Assembly (NCBI GenBank): GCA_016790435.1
Contig: JAEUPE010000038.1
Span: forward strand, 1 to 64,000
Direction of reading: 5' to 3'
Source of the DNA: Rubrivivax sp.
GTDB lineage: Bacteria; Pseudomonadota; Gammaproteobacteria; Burkholderiales; Burkholderiaceae_C
Length of the DNA stretch: 64,000 nucleotides
The position numbers were made by a program, and so were the translations under genes. The first letter of the stretch is position 1; each line of letters opens with the position of its first letter. Of the stretch, positions 40,063 through 48,048 are shown piece after piece. The notes beneath the pieces are model-generated. The model did not search any database. It was given only the letters and a program-made list of their open reading frames with translations, and had not been told where the DNA came from.

Positions 40063-40947
40063 TCACCACTCGCGACCCATCCGCCTGGCCACGTACCCGA
40101 TGCCCCGATAGGTGAAGTCCTTCACCTGGTCGCGAAGCGCAGAGCGCCCGACAGGGCTGACGCTGCGTCCGACCATCGGCAAGCGTCGGCGCAGGCGATG
40201 GTTCATGCACAGGGCATTGCGCCAGACCATGGTCTCGTCGGTGTTGAAGATGATCGACAGCGAGATGGAAACGTCGTCGGAGCCGTTGGCGACATGGTGC
40301 CCCGCCATGAACGGAATGTGCAGCGCGTCGCCCGGCGCGAAGGTGTAGGGCTTGCCGTACTTGTCCAGCGACTCGGACCACGGCAGCTTGGTGCGCTCGT
40401 AGTCGCAATAGGCCTCGAGGTCCTCGGACTTGACGACCGCGTCTTCCCATTGCGGGAATACAGTGATCGTCTTGCTGCCGCGAAACTGCATCAGGATCGT
40501 CGAGTAGCGGTCCACATGGAACGGAGTGATCTGGTTCGGCGACGCGATGAACAGGTACAGTTTCGACATCAGGGCTTCCCCGCCGATGCCGCGACGACGC
40601 ATCAGGACCTCGACGTCGGACTTCAGTTCCCGGTACAGATCGTGGAACGAGGGGTGCTTCTCCGGCGAACTGATCATGATGTACGACGACGACTCGCGGA
40701 TCGACTCCAGTACCTGCGAGACACTGACGCCCTCCGGCCGGTCGCGGAAGGTCGTCTCGAAGTCGTCTCCGTTGGCGAGGCGCGACTTGGAGTACATGAC
40801 GTTCGACGGCGGGAGTGCCGGGAGCACCTTGCCCAGGTTCTCCAGCGACAGGCTCGGATGCCCCATCAGCTTGTGCCGAGCCAGGAACGACTCGCGATCC
40901 AGCCGATCCAGTTCGATGTTGTCTTCAAAACAGCGCAGCGCATCCAT
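40063..40947 (-). CDS. Cupin/JmjC-like Fe(II)-dependent oxygenase family protein (intact paralogue)
   Basis: A 294-residue protein with a cupin_8/JmjC-like core: ITPFHVDRYSTILMQF near residue 143 gives the HxD half of the facial triad, and GDALHIPFMAGHHVANGS near 208 the distal histidine(s). The N-terminal ~100 residues (MDALRCFEDNIELDRLDRES) are family-specific. ATG 40947 with GAGG upstream is preferred over an extension to 41007. It is the intact counterpart of the interrupted gene at 22966-23940. In peptide clusters such proteins often hydroxylate amino-acid side chains, but related proteins are also non-enzymatic, so activity is inferred. Divergent from the SGNH gene (138-base gap). Confidence 0.82.
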   Translation of the reverse strand: MDALRCFEDNIELDRLDRESFLARHKLMGHPSLSLENLGKVLPALPPSNVMYSKSRLANGDDFETTFRDRPEGVSVSQVLESIRESSSYIMISSPEKHPSFHDLYRELKSDVEVLMRRRGIGGEALMSKLYLFIASPNQITPFHVDRYSTILMQFRGSKTITVFPQWEDAVVKSEDLEAYCDYERTKLPWSESLDKYGKPYTFAPGDALHIPFMAGHHVANGSDDVSISLSIIFNTDETMVWRNALCMNHRLRRRLPMVGRSVSPVGRSALRDQVKDFTYRGIGYVARRMGREW

Positions 40948-41085
40948 GAGTTTTCGCCTCGACGACGACCGTATCGATCTGACGAGGCTACCCTGGAACG
41001 ATTGCACCGGGTCGAGGCAACGCCGGGCGAGACGTGCAATGGATAACGATCACGAGGCGCAAGGTCGCGCTGTGCGTCGTCGCCA

Positions 41086-42210
41086 ATGAGTGCACTTGCG
41101 CGCGGCACCTTGCGACGGGCCGCGATGTGGATCGCGCTTGCCACGGTGGTGGTGTTCACGCTGCCATGGGCCGTCTCACCATGGTTCCTGCCGAGATTCG
41201 TTGATCCGACCATGCAACCATCCGGCCATCGCATCCCGCTTGCCGTGCTCGGCGACTCCGACAGCCACGGCTACCACGACACCGTGTCGTTCCCGGTGGG
41301 CGGTTCCGCACGTGGGGGCAGCCACCGCCCCGGCACCTTTCAATGGACCGAGGTACTGGCCCGCCTGCGCGGCGATCAGTTGGACCTGGGACCGAAGCAG
41401 GTGTGGGGGCTGCGGCGCAGTTGGGCGGCGGACATCCTCGGCTGGGTTGGCATCCCGAGTCGCCACCCGGTCAAGGAGGACCACCTCTTCAACATGGCCT
41501 TCTCGGGCGCCGTGTGCGAGGAACTGATGAAAGGCCCACGCCGTCAGGCGCCCCGCCTGCTGGCATTGATGAACCACGAGCCCGAACGGTGGCGCAACGG
41601 CGTCGTCGTGGTCCGCATCGGCATCAACGACCTGGGTGATACCGAAACCCTGGAGGCCTTGTCGCGCGACCCACGCGATGCGCAAGTCGCAGCCCGGATC
41701 GCGGCTTGCGCGACGTTCATCCGCGAAACCGTTGCGCTCATCGGCCAGCGGCATCCGACGGTCCGCTTCGTCCTCACCGGCCTCTTCAACAACGCGCACT
41801 GGGCCCGCAACCACGCGCGGTGGCACTCACCGCAGGCCCAGGCCAACATCGCCGCCGGCCTCGCGCCGTTCGACGATGCAATGCGCGCCATCGCAGCGGG
41901 CGCCAGGGCGGCGGCCTTCTTCGACGACCAGCGCTGGTTCGACCAGCTCTGGGGCGGCCGAAACGCCGACGGCCTGCCAGACTACCGCCGCGTTCGCGTG
42001 GGCAGGGGATTCGAAGTGGGCAACAGCGAAGGCGATCACCCCAGGCACGCCACGGTGGCCGACGGCCATGCCGGCGCGGTGTGGAACGCGCTCTGGGCAC
42101 GAGCGCTGGTTGCCCTGGTCAATGACCGCTTCGGATTCAACCTGCGCCCTATCGAAGAAGGCGAGATCGCTGCCCTGCTGGACCCGGAAGGCCGATTGGG
42201 ATTGCGCTGA
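41086..42210 (+). CDS. SGNH/GDSL-type hydrolase, membrane-anchored or secreted
   Basis: A 374-residue protein with an N-terminal hydrophobic segment (about residues 12-35, AAMWIALATVVVFTLPWAV) placing it in the periplasm or at the inner membrane. Block I is VLGDSDSHGYHD near residue 54 (catalytic serine in GDS), block III VVVVRIGINDLGDTE near 172 (GxND-like), and block V EGDHPRHATVADGH near 310 (DxxH-like). These fit an esterase or acetyl-hydrolase acting on surface glycans or on the peptide product. It is divergent from the oxygenase gene and followed immediately by a hairpin. Confidence 0.83.
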   Translation: MSALARGTLRRAAMWIALATVVVFTLPWAVSPWFLPRFVDPTMQPSGHRIPLAVLGDSDSHGYHDTVSFPVGGSARGGSHRPGTFQWTEVLARLRGDQLDLGPKQVWGLRRSWAADILGWVGIPSRHPVKEDHLFNMAFSGAVCEELMKGPRRQAPRLLALMNHEPERWRNGVVVVRIGINDLGDTETLEALSRDPRDAQVAARIAACATFIRETVALIGQRHPTVRFVLTGLFNNAHWARNHARWHSPQAQANIAAGLAPFDDAMRAIAAGARAAAFFDDQRWFDQLWGGRNADGLPDYRRVRVGRGFEVGNSEGDHPRHATVADGHAGAVWNALWARALVALVNDRFGFNLRPIEEGEIAALLDPEGRLGLR

Positions 42211-42229
42211 GGGTCCTGGGACTGGACCC
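42211..42229 (+). terminator. Hairpin directly after the SGNH hydrolase stop
   Basis: GGGTCC (42211-42216) and GGACCC (42224-42229) form a perfect 6-bp stem with a seven-base loop starting at the base after the stop codon. No T-run follows; modest candidate. Confidence 0.45.
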
Positions 42230-42311
42230 GCTCGAAGCCAGCGCCTGACCTCGCGCGTGCAGGGGGCCGAGCACTCGTCTTCGCCCTGCCCCTTGCGTTG
42301 GGAGCAGCGGA

Positions 42312-44030
42312 TCAGGTGCCGCGCGGTCGATACACCCAGATCTTGTCGTCGCCCTCGCTGGCGGCCAGCGGCATGTAGACGATGGCACGCACCTTCTCGT
42401 CGTACTGGAACTTCTTCCAGGTCACGCCGTAGCCCAACGAAGAGTCCGCAGGAAAGAAGGTCTGGCCAGAGGGCAGCGGTGCGCGAGTCACCGTCCACAC
42501 ACTGCCCAGTGACGTCGGAATCTCGATCTCGTACAGGGCCGTGTTGTCGCCCGCCACGCCGGCCACGATGATGCGGTTGTTGTGCGGGCACCAGCACGCC
42601 GCCGACCAGGGCATGGCCAGGTTGAGCTGCTGGCTGAGCACGACCTGCGAGCCCAGCGTCGGCTGCGCCGCACTGACATCCATCCACTGGATCTTCAGCT
42701 GGCTGCCCACCGGATACATGCACACGAGCAGGTTGCGCGACGGCACGTGGAACATCGCTCCACTGTCGTAGCCGTCGGCCTCGTCGTAGCTGAAGCCCGT
42801 GCCGGTGCCGCGCACCCAGGCGCCCGAGTTACGGTCGAACCAGCGCACCAACCCCGGCAGGTTCATGCCGTTCGTGGCGATGTACACGCGCCGCTGCGGG
42901 CCGACAAAGGCCGTGAGCATCGGCGCCGACCAGGGGCCGATGTTGCCGATGCTGTTGGTGACGCGCCGCCAGGTGCGGGCGTTGCTGGCCACGGTGAGGC
43001 TGTCGAAGGGAAGCTCGTGCGCGGCGATCGCGCCAGCGTCGTTGCGGTAGTTGACGGCCGCAGAGAAGACCTGCGTGAACGTGCCGTAGGTAGCACCGCC
43101 ATGCTCCGGCCCGACGATGTCGCCCGAGCCATAGCTGTGCGGTGAACCGGGCTTGCCGTCGATCGTGCTCTCCATGTAGGACATGTTGAGCATCGCATTG
43201 GCATTCTCGACGCTGTTGCGATAGCGCGTGCCCGAGTCGGTGCCGGTGCCGAACCAGGGCGTGGGGTCGCAAACGCGCTTGAAGGTGATGGCGCTGGCGC
43301 CGTATTCGGCGATGGCCACCATGTTGTCGTTGGTCGCAGCGTGCCCGCCGCCGAAAAAGACGGTGGCACCGTACGTGCCCCAGTAAGGGTTCTTGAAGGC
43401 GCCGCTGTAGTCGTTGACGACCTTCTTCGAGTAGAAGGGGTCGAAGTACGGCGCGACGATGTCGCGGAAGCGGTTGGTGAGCTTGCCGTTGGCGTTGGTC
43501 AAGACGGCCACTTGGCCGGCGGCTGGCACCCAACTCGGCAACGAACCTGCCGGCGGCGCCGGTGTCGGGGCGGGCGTGGCGGTTGGCGCTGGCGTCGGCG
43601 CTGCCGTGGGAGCGGCGGTCGGCGCCGCTGTCGGGGCCGAGGTGGGTGCGGCGGTCGGTGCCGTCGTGGGCGCTGAAGTGGGCGCTGCGGTCGGAGCTGC
43701 GGTCGGGCGCGGTGTCGGCGCCGCCGTCGGTGCCGTCGTGGGAGCGGAAGTCGGTGCTGCCGTGGGCGCCGACGTCGGTGTCGGACTTGGCGCCGCGGTC
43801 GGTGTGGTCGTCGGTTGCGAGGTCGGGCTTGACGTCGGCGTGATCGTCGACTGCGCGCCAGGAATCGCGGTGGCCTGCCAGCGCCAGCGGCGCCTACCCA
43901 GGGCACCAGCGTCGCCGTCGCCCTCCTCGACACCTTCAGTTGCCGCGTCCTCGCCGCCGCAGGCAACCAGCCCGCCACTGGTGGCGGCGAGCGCGAAGGC
44001 GAGCGAGACTCTGCGGCGGGCGGGCTTCAT
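42312..44030 (-). CDS. Secreted lipoprotein A (beta-rich, unknown function)
   Basis: A 572-residue protein with a lipoprotein signal, RRRVSLAFALAATSGGLVAC, giving lipid cysteine 24, then an acidic patch, a Pro-Thr-Ala linker (about residues 55-155) and a ~410-residue globular domain beginning SWVPAAGQVAVLTNANG. That domain is rich in Gly, Trp and Tyr, with motifs FFGGGHAATNDNMVAIAEYG, VCDPTPWFG and GDIVGPEHGGATYG, and looks like repeated beta strands (propeller-like), though no family was recognised. It is paralogous over the globular part to 46339-47895. The start at 44030 is chosen because the arginine-rich signal begins there. Last gene of the lipoprotein block. Confidence 0.8.
   Translation of the reverse strand: MKPARRRVSLAFALAATSGGLVACGGEDAATEGVEEGDGDAGALGRRRWRWQATAIPGAQSTITPTSSPTSQPTTTPTAAPSPTPTSAPTAAPTSAPTTAPTAAPTPRPTAAPTAAPTSAPTTAPTAAPTSAPTAAPTAAPTAAPTPAPTATPAPTPAPPAGSLPSWVPAAGQVAVLTNANGKLTNRFRDIVAPYFDPFYSKKVVNDYSGAFKNPYWGTYGATVFFGGGHAATNDNMVAIAEYGASAITFKRVCDPTPWFGTGTDSGTRYRNSVENANAMLNMSYMESTIDGKPGSPHSYGSGDIVGPEHGGATYGTFTQVFSAAVNYRNDAGAIAAHELPFDSLTVASNARTWRRVTNSIGNIGPWSAPMLTAFVGPQRRVYIATNGMNLPGLVRWFDRNSGAWVRGTGTGFSYDEADGYDSGAMFHVPSRNLLVCMYPVGSQLKIQWMDVSAAQPTLGSQVVLSQQLNLAMPWSAACWCPHNNRIIVAGVAGDNTALYEIEIPTSLGSVWTVTRAPLPSGQTFFPADSSLGYGVTWKKFQYDEKVRAIVYMPLAASEGDDKIWVYRPRGT
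43556..43855 (-). repeat. Pro-Thr-Ala linker repeat in lipoprotein A
   Basis: Encodes about 30 tandem APT/SPT/TAPT units linking the lipid anchor to the globular domain. The repeat type is the same as in lipoprotein B' and the DUF3426 protein, unlike the PPSPT type of the two genes between. Confidence 0.85.
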
Positions 44031-44245
44031 GACTGTCGGATCCTTCTTCGGGCCGCCGGATCGTCTGTTCGACCGGCCAAGCACTGTGTCTCGGCATTCT
44101 GGGCAGAGCATGTAGGGCCGAGGTAACGAAGCCGCCCGCCCAGCCTTGATCCTTGCGTTTTGTGACGATCTCGCGGGCCGTCACTTCGAGATCACGGTCA
44201 CGGGCCTGCAGACGACTCGGCGTCACACCCCCCGAGACGCGGGGT

Positions 44246-46342
44246 TCAGCCCGGCATGCCGATGTACTGCGTGCCGCAGGCGACCTGGGCGAAGAACATC
44301 ACCATCTCTTCGTCGGCGCCCTTGACGCCGCCGTTGTAGAGATTGAGCGCGAGGCCCATGTCGCCCATCTGGCGGAAGGGCACGAGCTTGCCCATGGAGA
44401 TGGGCGTCTCGCCGGTGTAGTCGAGCCGCCCGTCACGGTACTTCCAGCCCGTGTGGCGTGCCGCGAGACGGCCGTCGATGAACACTTCCATCAGGCCGTC
44501 GGAGGGGCTCGAGCCCACGGCGCCGGTGCTGTTCCAGGTGTTGAGCCGCTTGCGCACCTCGATGCAGTACCAGCGGTTCGGATAGAAGCCGGCACCCAGG
44601 CCGCCCATCTGGCCGAACGGCATGTCGTACTTCAGCATGTCCCATGAGTGCACATAGCTCTGAAGGCCCATCAGGCCCACGTCCGACGGGTGCACGCGGA
44701 AGCCGAGCCGGTTGGTGTGGCCGAGGTTTTCGCCGCCGACGTTGTTATTGCCGCCGAAGAACGTCCAGTGGTGCGTGCCCAGGCCCCACTTGCCTTCGCG
44801 GATGGCGTACGAAGCGGCGGTGCTGGCCTCGCTGCGCACCATCTTCGTGTCGGCCAGCAGCTTGGGCGTGAACGCGAAGCGCACGAAGAAGCGCACGTAG
44901 GTTTCGTTGAGCAAGCCGGCCACCGCCTTCGGGAACAGAGCCCAGATGTCGGCCCCCGTCTGGCCGCCGTAGCCTACCGAGCCGCCGTCGGCCACCGTCT
45001 CCTTTGGGATCAGGATGCGCATGGCGCCGAGGCCCGGCGCCACCGGCTGGAAGTTGTCGCCGGAGTACGACGAGTTCACGAGCGTGATCGTGTTGCCCGT
45101 GTTCTGCTTGTAGAACCACTTGTGCGTGCCGGCGATGGGCACACCGTTGTGCGCGGTCGGCAGCTTGGCCGGGTTCGCCGCACCGGTGCCGAAGAGCTCG
45201 GGGTCCCAGTTGCTCAGGGCCCAGGTGTCGACCGAGCTGAAGTTCTGGATGACGTAGTCACCCAGCGTGGTGCCGTCTTCGTAGCGCTGCGCGAACAGGA
45301 TCGACGCGTGGTTCTTGAGCCCGGCGTCGCCCGGATAGGCGGCGGCGACGCCGCTGGTGACGCCGGCGTTGTTCACCGGCGGGTTGGCGAGATAGCCGTT
45401 GATCGTGGCGGCGCTGCCGGCCGTCATCGTGATCGTCAGCGTCGCCGAGCTCACGGCCTTCGTTGGCATCTGGAACTCGAGTGCCACCGAAGGGTTGATC
45501 AGCGCCTCGGCGTTCGCACCGGTGCGCGTCAGGTCCGAGCCCGACACCAGGGGCACGCATGCCAGGCACTCCAGCGTGCCGGTGGAGCCGTCGGTGTAGG
45601 CCACCTGCACGCGCGGCGGCGTGGCCGTGCGGTGCGTGGCGATGCCTCGCGCGCCACTGGCGCGCACGATGTAGGCGTTCCACTTGCCACGCGCCAACGC
45701 GGCAGACACGCCCGCAGAGATGTTGACGCTCGAGTACGTGGTCGAGCCGCTGGCCGCTGCGGCGGAGAACGTGAAGTGCGGGTTGCCCGTGGCTTGCGCG
45801 GTGCCGCTCTGGTTGATCCAGTCACCGCCCGGGTTTGTCCACAGCCAGTTCGCGGAGTGCTCCACCGCCACGAACGAGGGGCCGATCTTGCCCAACTCGT
45901 AGCTGAACTTCGGGTTCGCCACGCTGCCGCGGGCGGGCACGTCGAACTGGCCAAAGTCGCCGTTGATGGTGGCCGTGGTCGACCGCGCGTCGACGAAGAG
46001 ATTCAGCGCCGTGCTGCGGTAGGCATCGGCCTGGCCCACCGGCCCCGGGGGCGCAGGCGGCGTGGGCCCAGGCGAAGGCGGCGTCGGTGCGGGGGGCGTC
46101 GGTGACGGAGGCGTCGGCGAAGGGGGTGTCGGTGAAGGTGGCGTGGGCGACGGAGGTGTCGGCGAAGGCGGCGTGCCCGGCACGGGCGCCTCGGCGTCAC
46201 TGCCGCCGCTGGAGCCACACGCCGCAGCCACGGTCGAAAAGCCGAGCGACAGGAAAGCCGCACGCACCCAGCGCCGTCGATCGGTATCGACAGGATCGGA
46301 CTCGTCGCGGGGCTGGGTACCGTCTTCAGTCATGTTGTTCAC
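44246..46342 (-). CDS. Secreted lipoprotein B, beta-sandwich-like
   Basis: A 698-residue protein. A long basic N-region precedes DRRRWVRAAFLSLGFSTVAAAC, a Tat-like lipoprotein signal with lipid cysteine near residue 41. A PPSPT linker follows (about residues 50-95), then a ~600-residue globular part. Its C-terminal third has YVRFFVRFAFTPKLLADTK, THHWTFFGGNNNVGGENLGH, GLMEVFIDGRLAARHTGWKY and NLYNGGVKGADEEMVMFFAQ, reminiscent of the jelly-roll fold of polysaccharide lyases and concanavalin-like domains; that is inference. It is very similar to 49808-52063 over the globular part. GTG 46342 overlaps the stop of the preceding gene (GTGA); ATG 46333 is the alternative. Confidence 0.8.
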   Translation of the reverse strand: MNNMTEDGTQPRDESDPVDTDRRRWVRAAFLSLGFSTVAAACGSSGGSDAEAPVPGTPPSPTPPSPTPPSPTPPSPTPPSPTPPAPTPPSPGPTPPAPPGPVGQADAYRSTALNLFVDARSTTATINGDFGQFDVPARGSVANPKFSYELGKIGPSFVAVEHSANWLWTNPGGDWINQSGTAQATGNPHFTFSAAAASGSTTYSSVNISAGVSAALARGKWNAYIVRASGARGIATHRTATPPRVQVAYTDGSTGTLECLACVPLVSGSDLTRTGANAEALINPSVALEFQMPTKAVSSATLTITMTAGSAATINGYLANPPVNNAGVTSGVAAAYPGDAGLKNHASILFAQRYEDGTTLGDYVIQNFSSVDTWALSNWDPELFGTGAANPAKLPTAHNGVPIAGTHKWFYKQNTGNTITLVNSSYSGDNFQPVAPGLGAMRILIPKETVADGGSVGYGGQTGADIWALFPKAVAGLLNETYVRFFVRFAFTPKLLADTKMVRSEASTAASYAIREGKWGLGTHHWTFFGGNNNVGGENLGHTNRLGFRVHPSDVGLMGLQSYVHSWDMLKYDMPFGQMGGLGAGFYPNRWYCIEVRKRLNTWNSTGAVGSSPSDGLMEVFIDGRLAARHTGWKYRDGRLDYTGETPISMGKLVPFRQMGDMGLALNLYNGGVKGADEEMVMFFAQVACGTQYIGMPG
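46040..46180 (-). repeat. PPSPT linker repeat in lipoprotein B
   Basis: Encodes about seven consecutive PPSPT-type units (15 bases each) plus PPAPT variants, immediately after the lipobox region. Its type matches the linker of the adjacent A' gene. Confidence 0.85.
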
Positions 46343-47895
46343 GTAAAGCGGGGGCGGTACACGTAGACGGTGTCGTCACCGTCCGGCGATGCGAGCGGAA
46401 AGTAGACGATGCTGCGCACCTTCTCGTCGTAGAAGAACTTCTTCCACGTGACGCCGCGGTCGAGTTGCGTGTCAGGCGGCACGAGCGTCTGGCCGGCACC
46501 GAGCGGAGCGCGATCGACCGGCCAGGTGGTGGACAGCACCGAGGGGATCGCGATCTCGTAGACCGCCGTGTTGTCCATGGCGCCGCCGGCAAAGACGCCG
46601 GCCACGATGATGCGGCTGGTCAGCGGGCACCAGCAGGCAGCGGACCAGTTGGTCGAGGCCGCGGACGAGCCCACCCGCAACGTCTGGCTGAGCGTGGCGG
46701 TGCCGCCCAGCGTGGGCTGCGCCACCGACACGTCCATCCACTGCACCTTCAACTGCGCGTTTAGCGGGTAGATGAAGACGAGCAGGTTGCGCGAAGGCAC
46801 GAAGAACTTGATGCCGCTGTCGAAGCCATCGGACTCGCCATTGCTGAAGCCCGTGCCGTTGCCACGGATCCAGGTCCTCGTCGACAGGTCGAACCACCGC
46901 ACGAGCCCCTGCACGTTGGGGCCGTTGGGCGTGATGTAGATGCGGTTCTGTGGCGGTACGAATGCGGTGTACAGCGGAGCCGGCCAGTCGCCGAAGGACG
47001 CTTCGTCGGCGGTGATGTTGGTGACCCGCTGCCAGTTTCGGGCGCTCGGCGAGCTCGTGATGTCGTTGAAATCGATCTTGTGCGCAGCGACCGCGCCGCC
47101 ATCGTTCGCGTGGTTCACCGCCGCCGCGATGACCTGGATGTACGTGCCGCTGGCCGCGCCGCCATGCTCGGGGCCGATGATGTCGCCGCTCGCATAGCTG
47201 TGCGGCGAGCCAGGTTTGCCATCGATCGTCGAGTCGTAGTAAGTGCGATTCAGCTTCGAGTTGGCATCGCCGGTAGAGTTCTGAGTCTGGAATGCAGCGG
47301 TACTGCCGAACCATGGCGTCGGGTCGCACACGCGCTTGAACGTGATGGCCGTCTGGCCGTACTCAGCCACGACGACCATGTTGTTGTTGGTGCCCGCATG
47401 GCCACCACCGAAGAAGACCTGGCCGCCATAGAAGCCCCAGTAAGGGTTCTTGAACGACGTGCTGAAGTCGTTAACCACCTTCACCGAGTTCTCGGCGTCG
47501 TAGTAGACAGGGCACGTGTCGCGGAAGTTGTTTGTCAGGCCACTGGATCTCGTGAGCACGCGCACCTGCCCAGCCGCAGGCACCCAATCGGGCAGCGAGC
47601 CCGCCGGCGGCGCTGGCGTCGGCGCGAAGGTCGGCGCAGGCGGCGGCGCGGGGGTGGGCGCAGGCGTGGACGAGGGCGGCGAAGGCGATGTCGGCGGGGA
47701 AGGCGGTGTCGGCCCGGCCGGAGGAGCGGGCGTGGCCTCGGCCGTGGCGTCTGAGCCGTTGCCACCGCACGCGGCCATCCATTGACTGACCGCAAGCGTG
47801 AAGAAGGCAGCGCGCATCACGCGCCGCCGCGGCCGATCGACGGCACGATCGGTGACACGGAGGTCGCGGCGCGGCGCGGTGTCGTCTTGGCTCAT
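46339..47895 (-). CDS. Secreted lipoprotein A' (paralogue of A)
   Basis: A 518-residue protein with a Tat-like lipoprotein signal, RPRRRVMRAAFFTLAVSQ, and lipid cysteine near residue 43 (WMAACGG). The Pro-rich linker (PPSPPTSPSPPSS, about residues 55-100) is followed by the A-type globular domain, with DWVPAAGQVRVLTRSSG, FFGGGHAGTNNNMVVVAEYG, VCDPTPWFG and GDIIGPEHGGAASG. A strong Shine-Dalgarno, GGAAGG, lies seven bases before ATG 47895, suggesting this gene opens a transcription unit that continues into B through a GTGA overlap. Confidence 0.82.
   Translation of the reverse strand: MSQDDTAPRRDLRVTDRAVDRPRRRVMRAAFFTLAVSQWMAACGGNGSDATAEATPAPPAGPTPPSPPTSPSPPSSTPAPTPAPPPAPTFAPTPAPPAGSLPDWVPAAGQVRVLTRSSGLTNNFRDTCPVYYDAENSVKVVNDFSTSFKNPYWGFYGGQVFFGGGHAGTNNNMVVVAEYGQTAITFKRVCDPTPWFGSTAAFQTQNSTGDANSKLNRTYYDSTIDGKPGSPHSYASGDIIGPEHGGAASGTYIQVIAAAVNHANDGGAVAAHKIDFNDITSSPSARNWQRVTNITADEASFGDWPAPLYTAFVPPQNRIYITPNGPNVQGLVRWFDLSTRTWIRGNGTGFSNGESDGFDSGIKFFVPSRNLLVFIYPLNAQLKVQWMDVSVAQPTLGGTATLSQTLRVGSSAASTNWSAACWCPLTSRIIVAGVFAGGAMDNTAVYEIAIPSVLSTTWPVDRAPLGAGQTLVPPDTQLDRGVTWKKFFYDEKVRSIVYFPLASPDGDDTVYVYRPRFT
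47588..47740 (-). repeat. Pro-rich linker in lipoprotein A'
   Basis: Encodes a mixed PPSPPT/APTPAPP linker between lipid anchor and globular domain, of the same PPS-containing class as lipoprotein B. Confidence 0.75.
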
Positions 47896-48048
47896 CGTTG
47901 TCCTTCCCTTCGAGGCATCATACTGAGCGCACCTCGCAGGGACACCCGCTCATCTCGACAGTCGCGGGGACATTGTGTCCGCCCGTTCGGGGCCAACCCC
48001 CTCATTCAAGTGGGTTGCTGCACCTCGGAATTGCAGGCTGTGCGGCCG

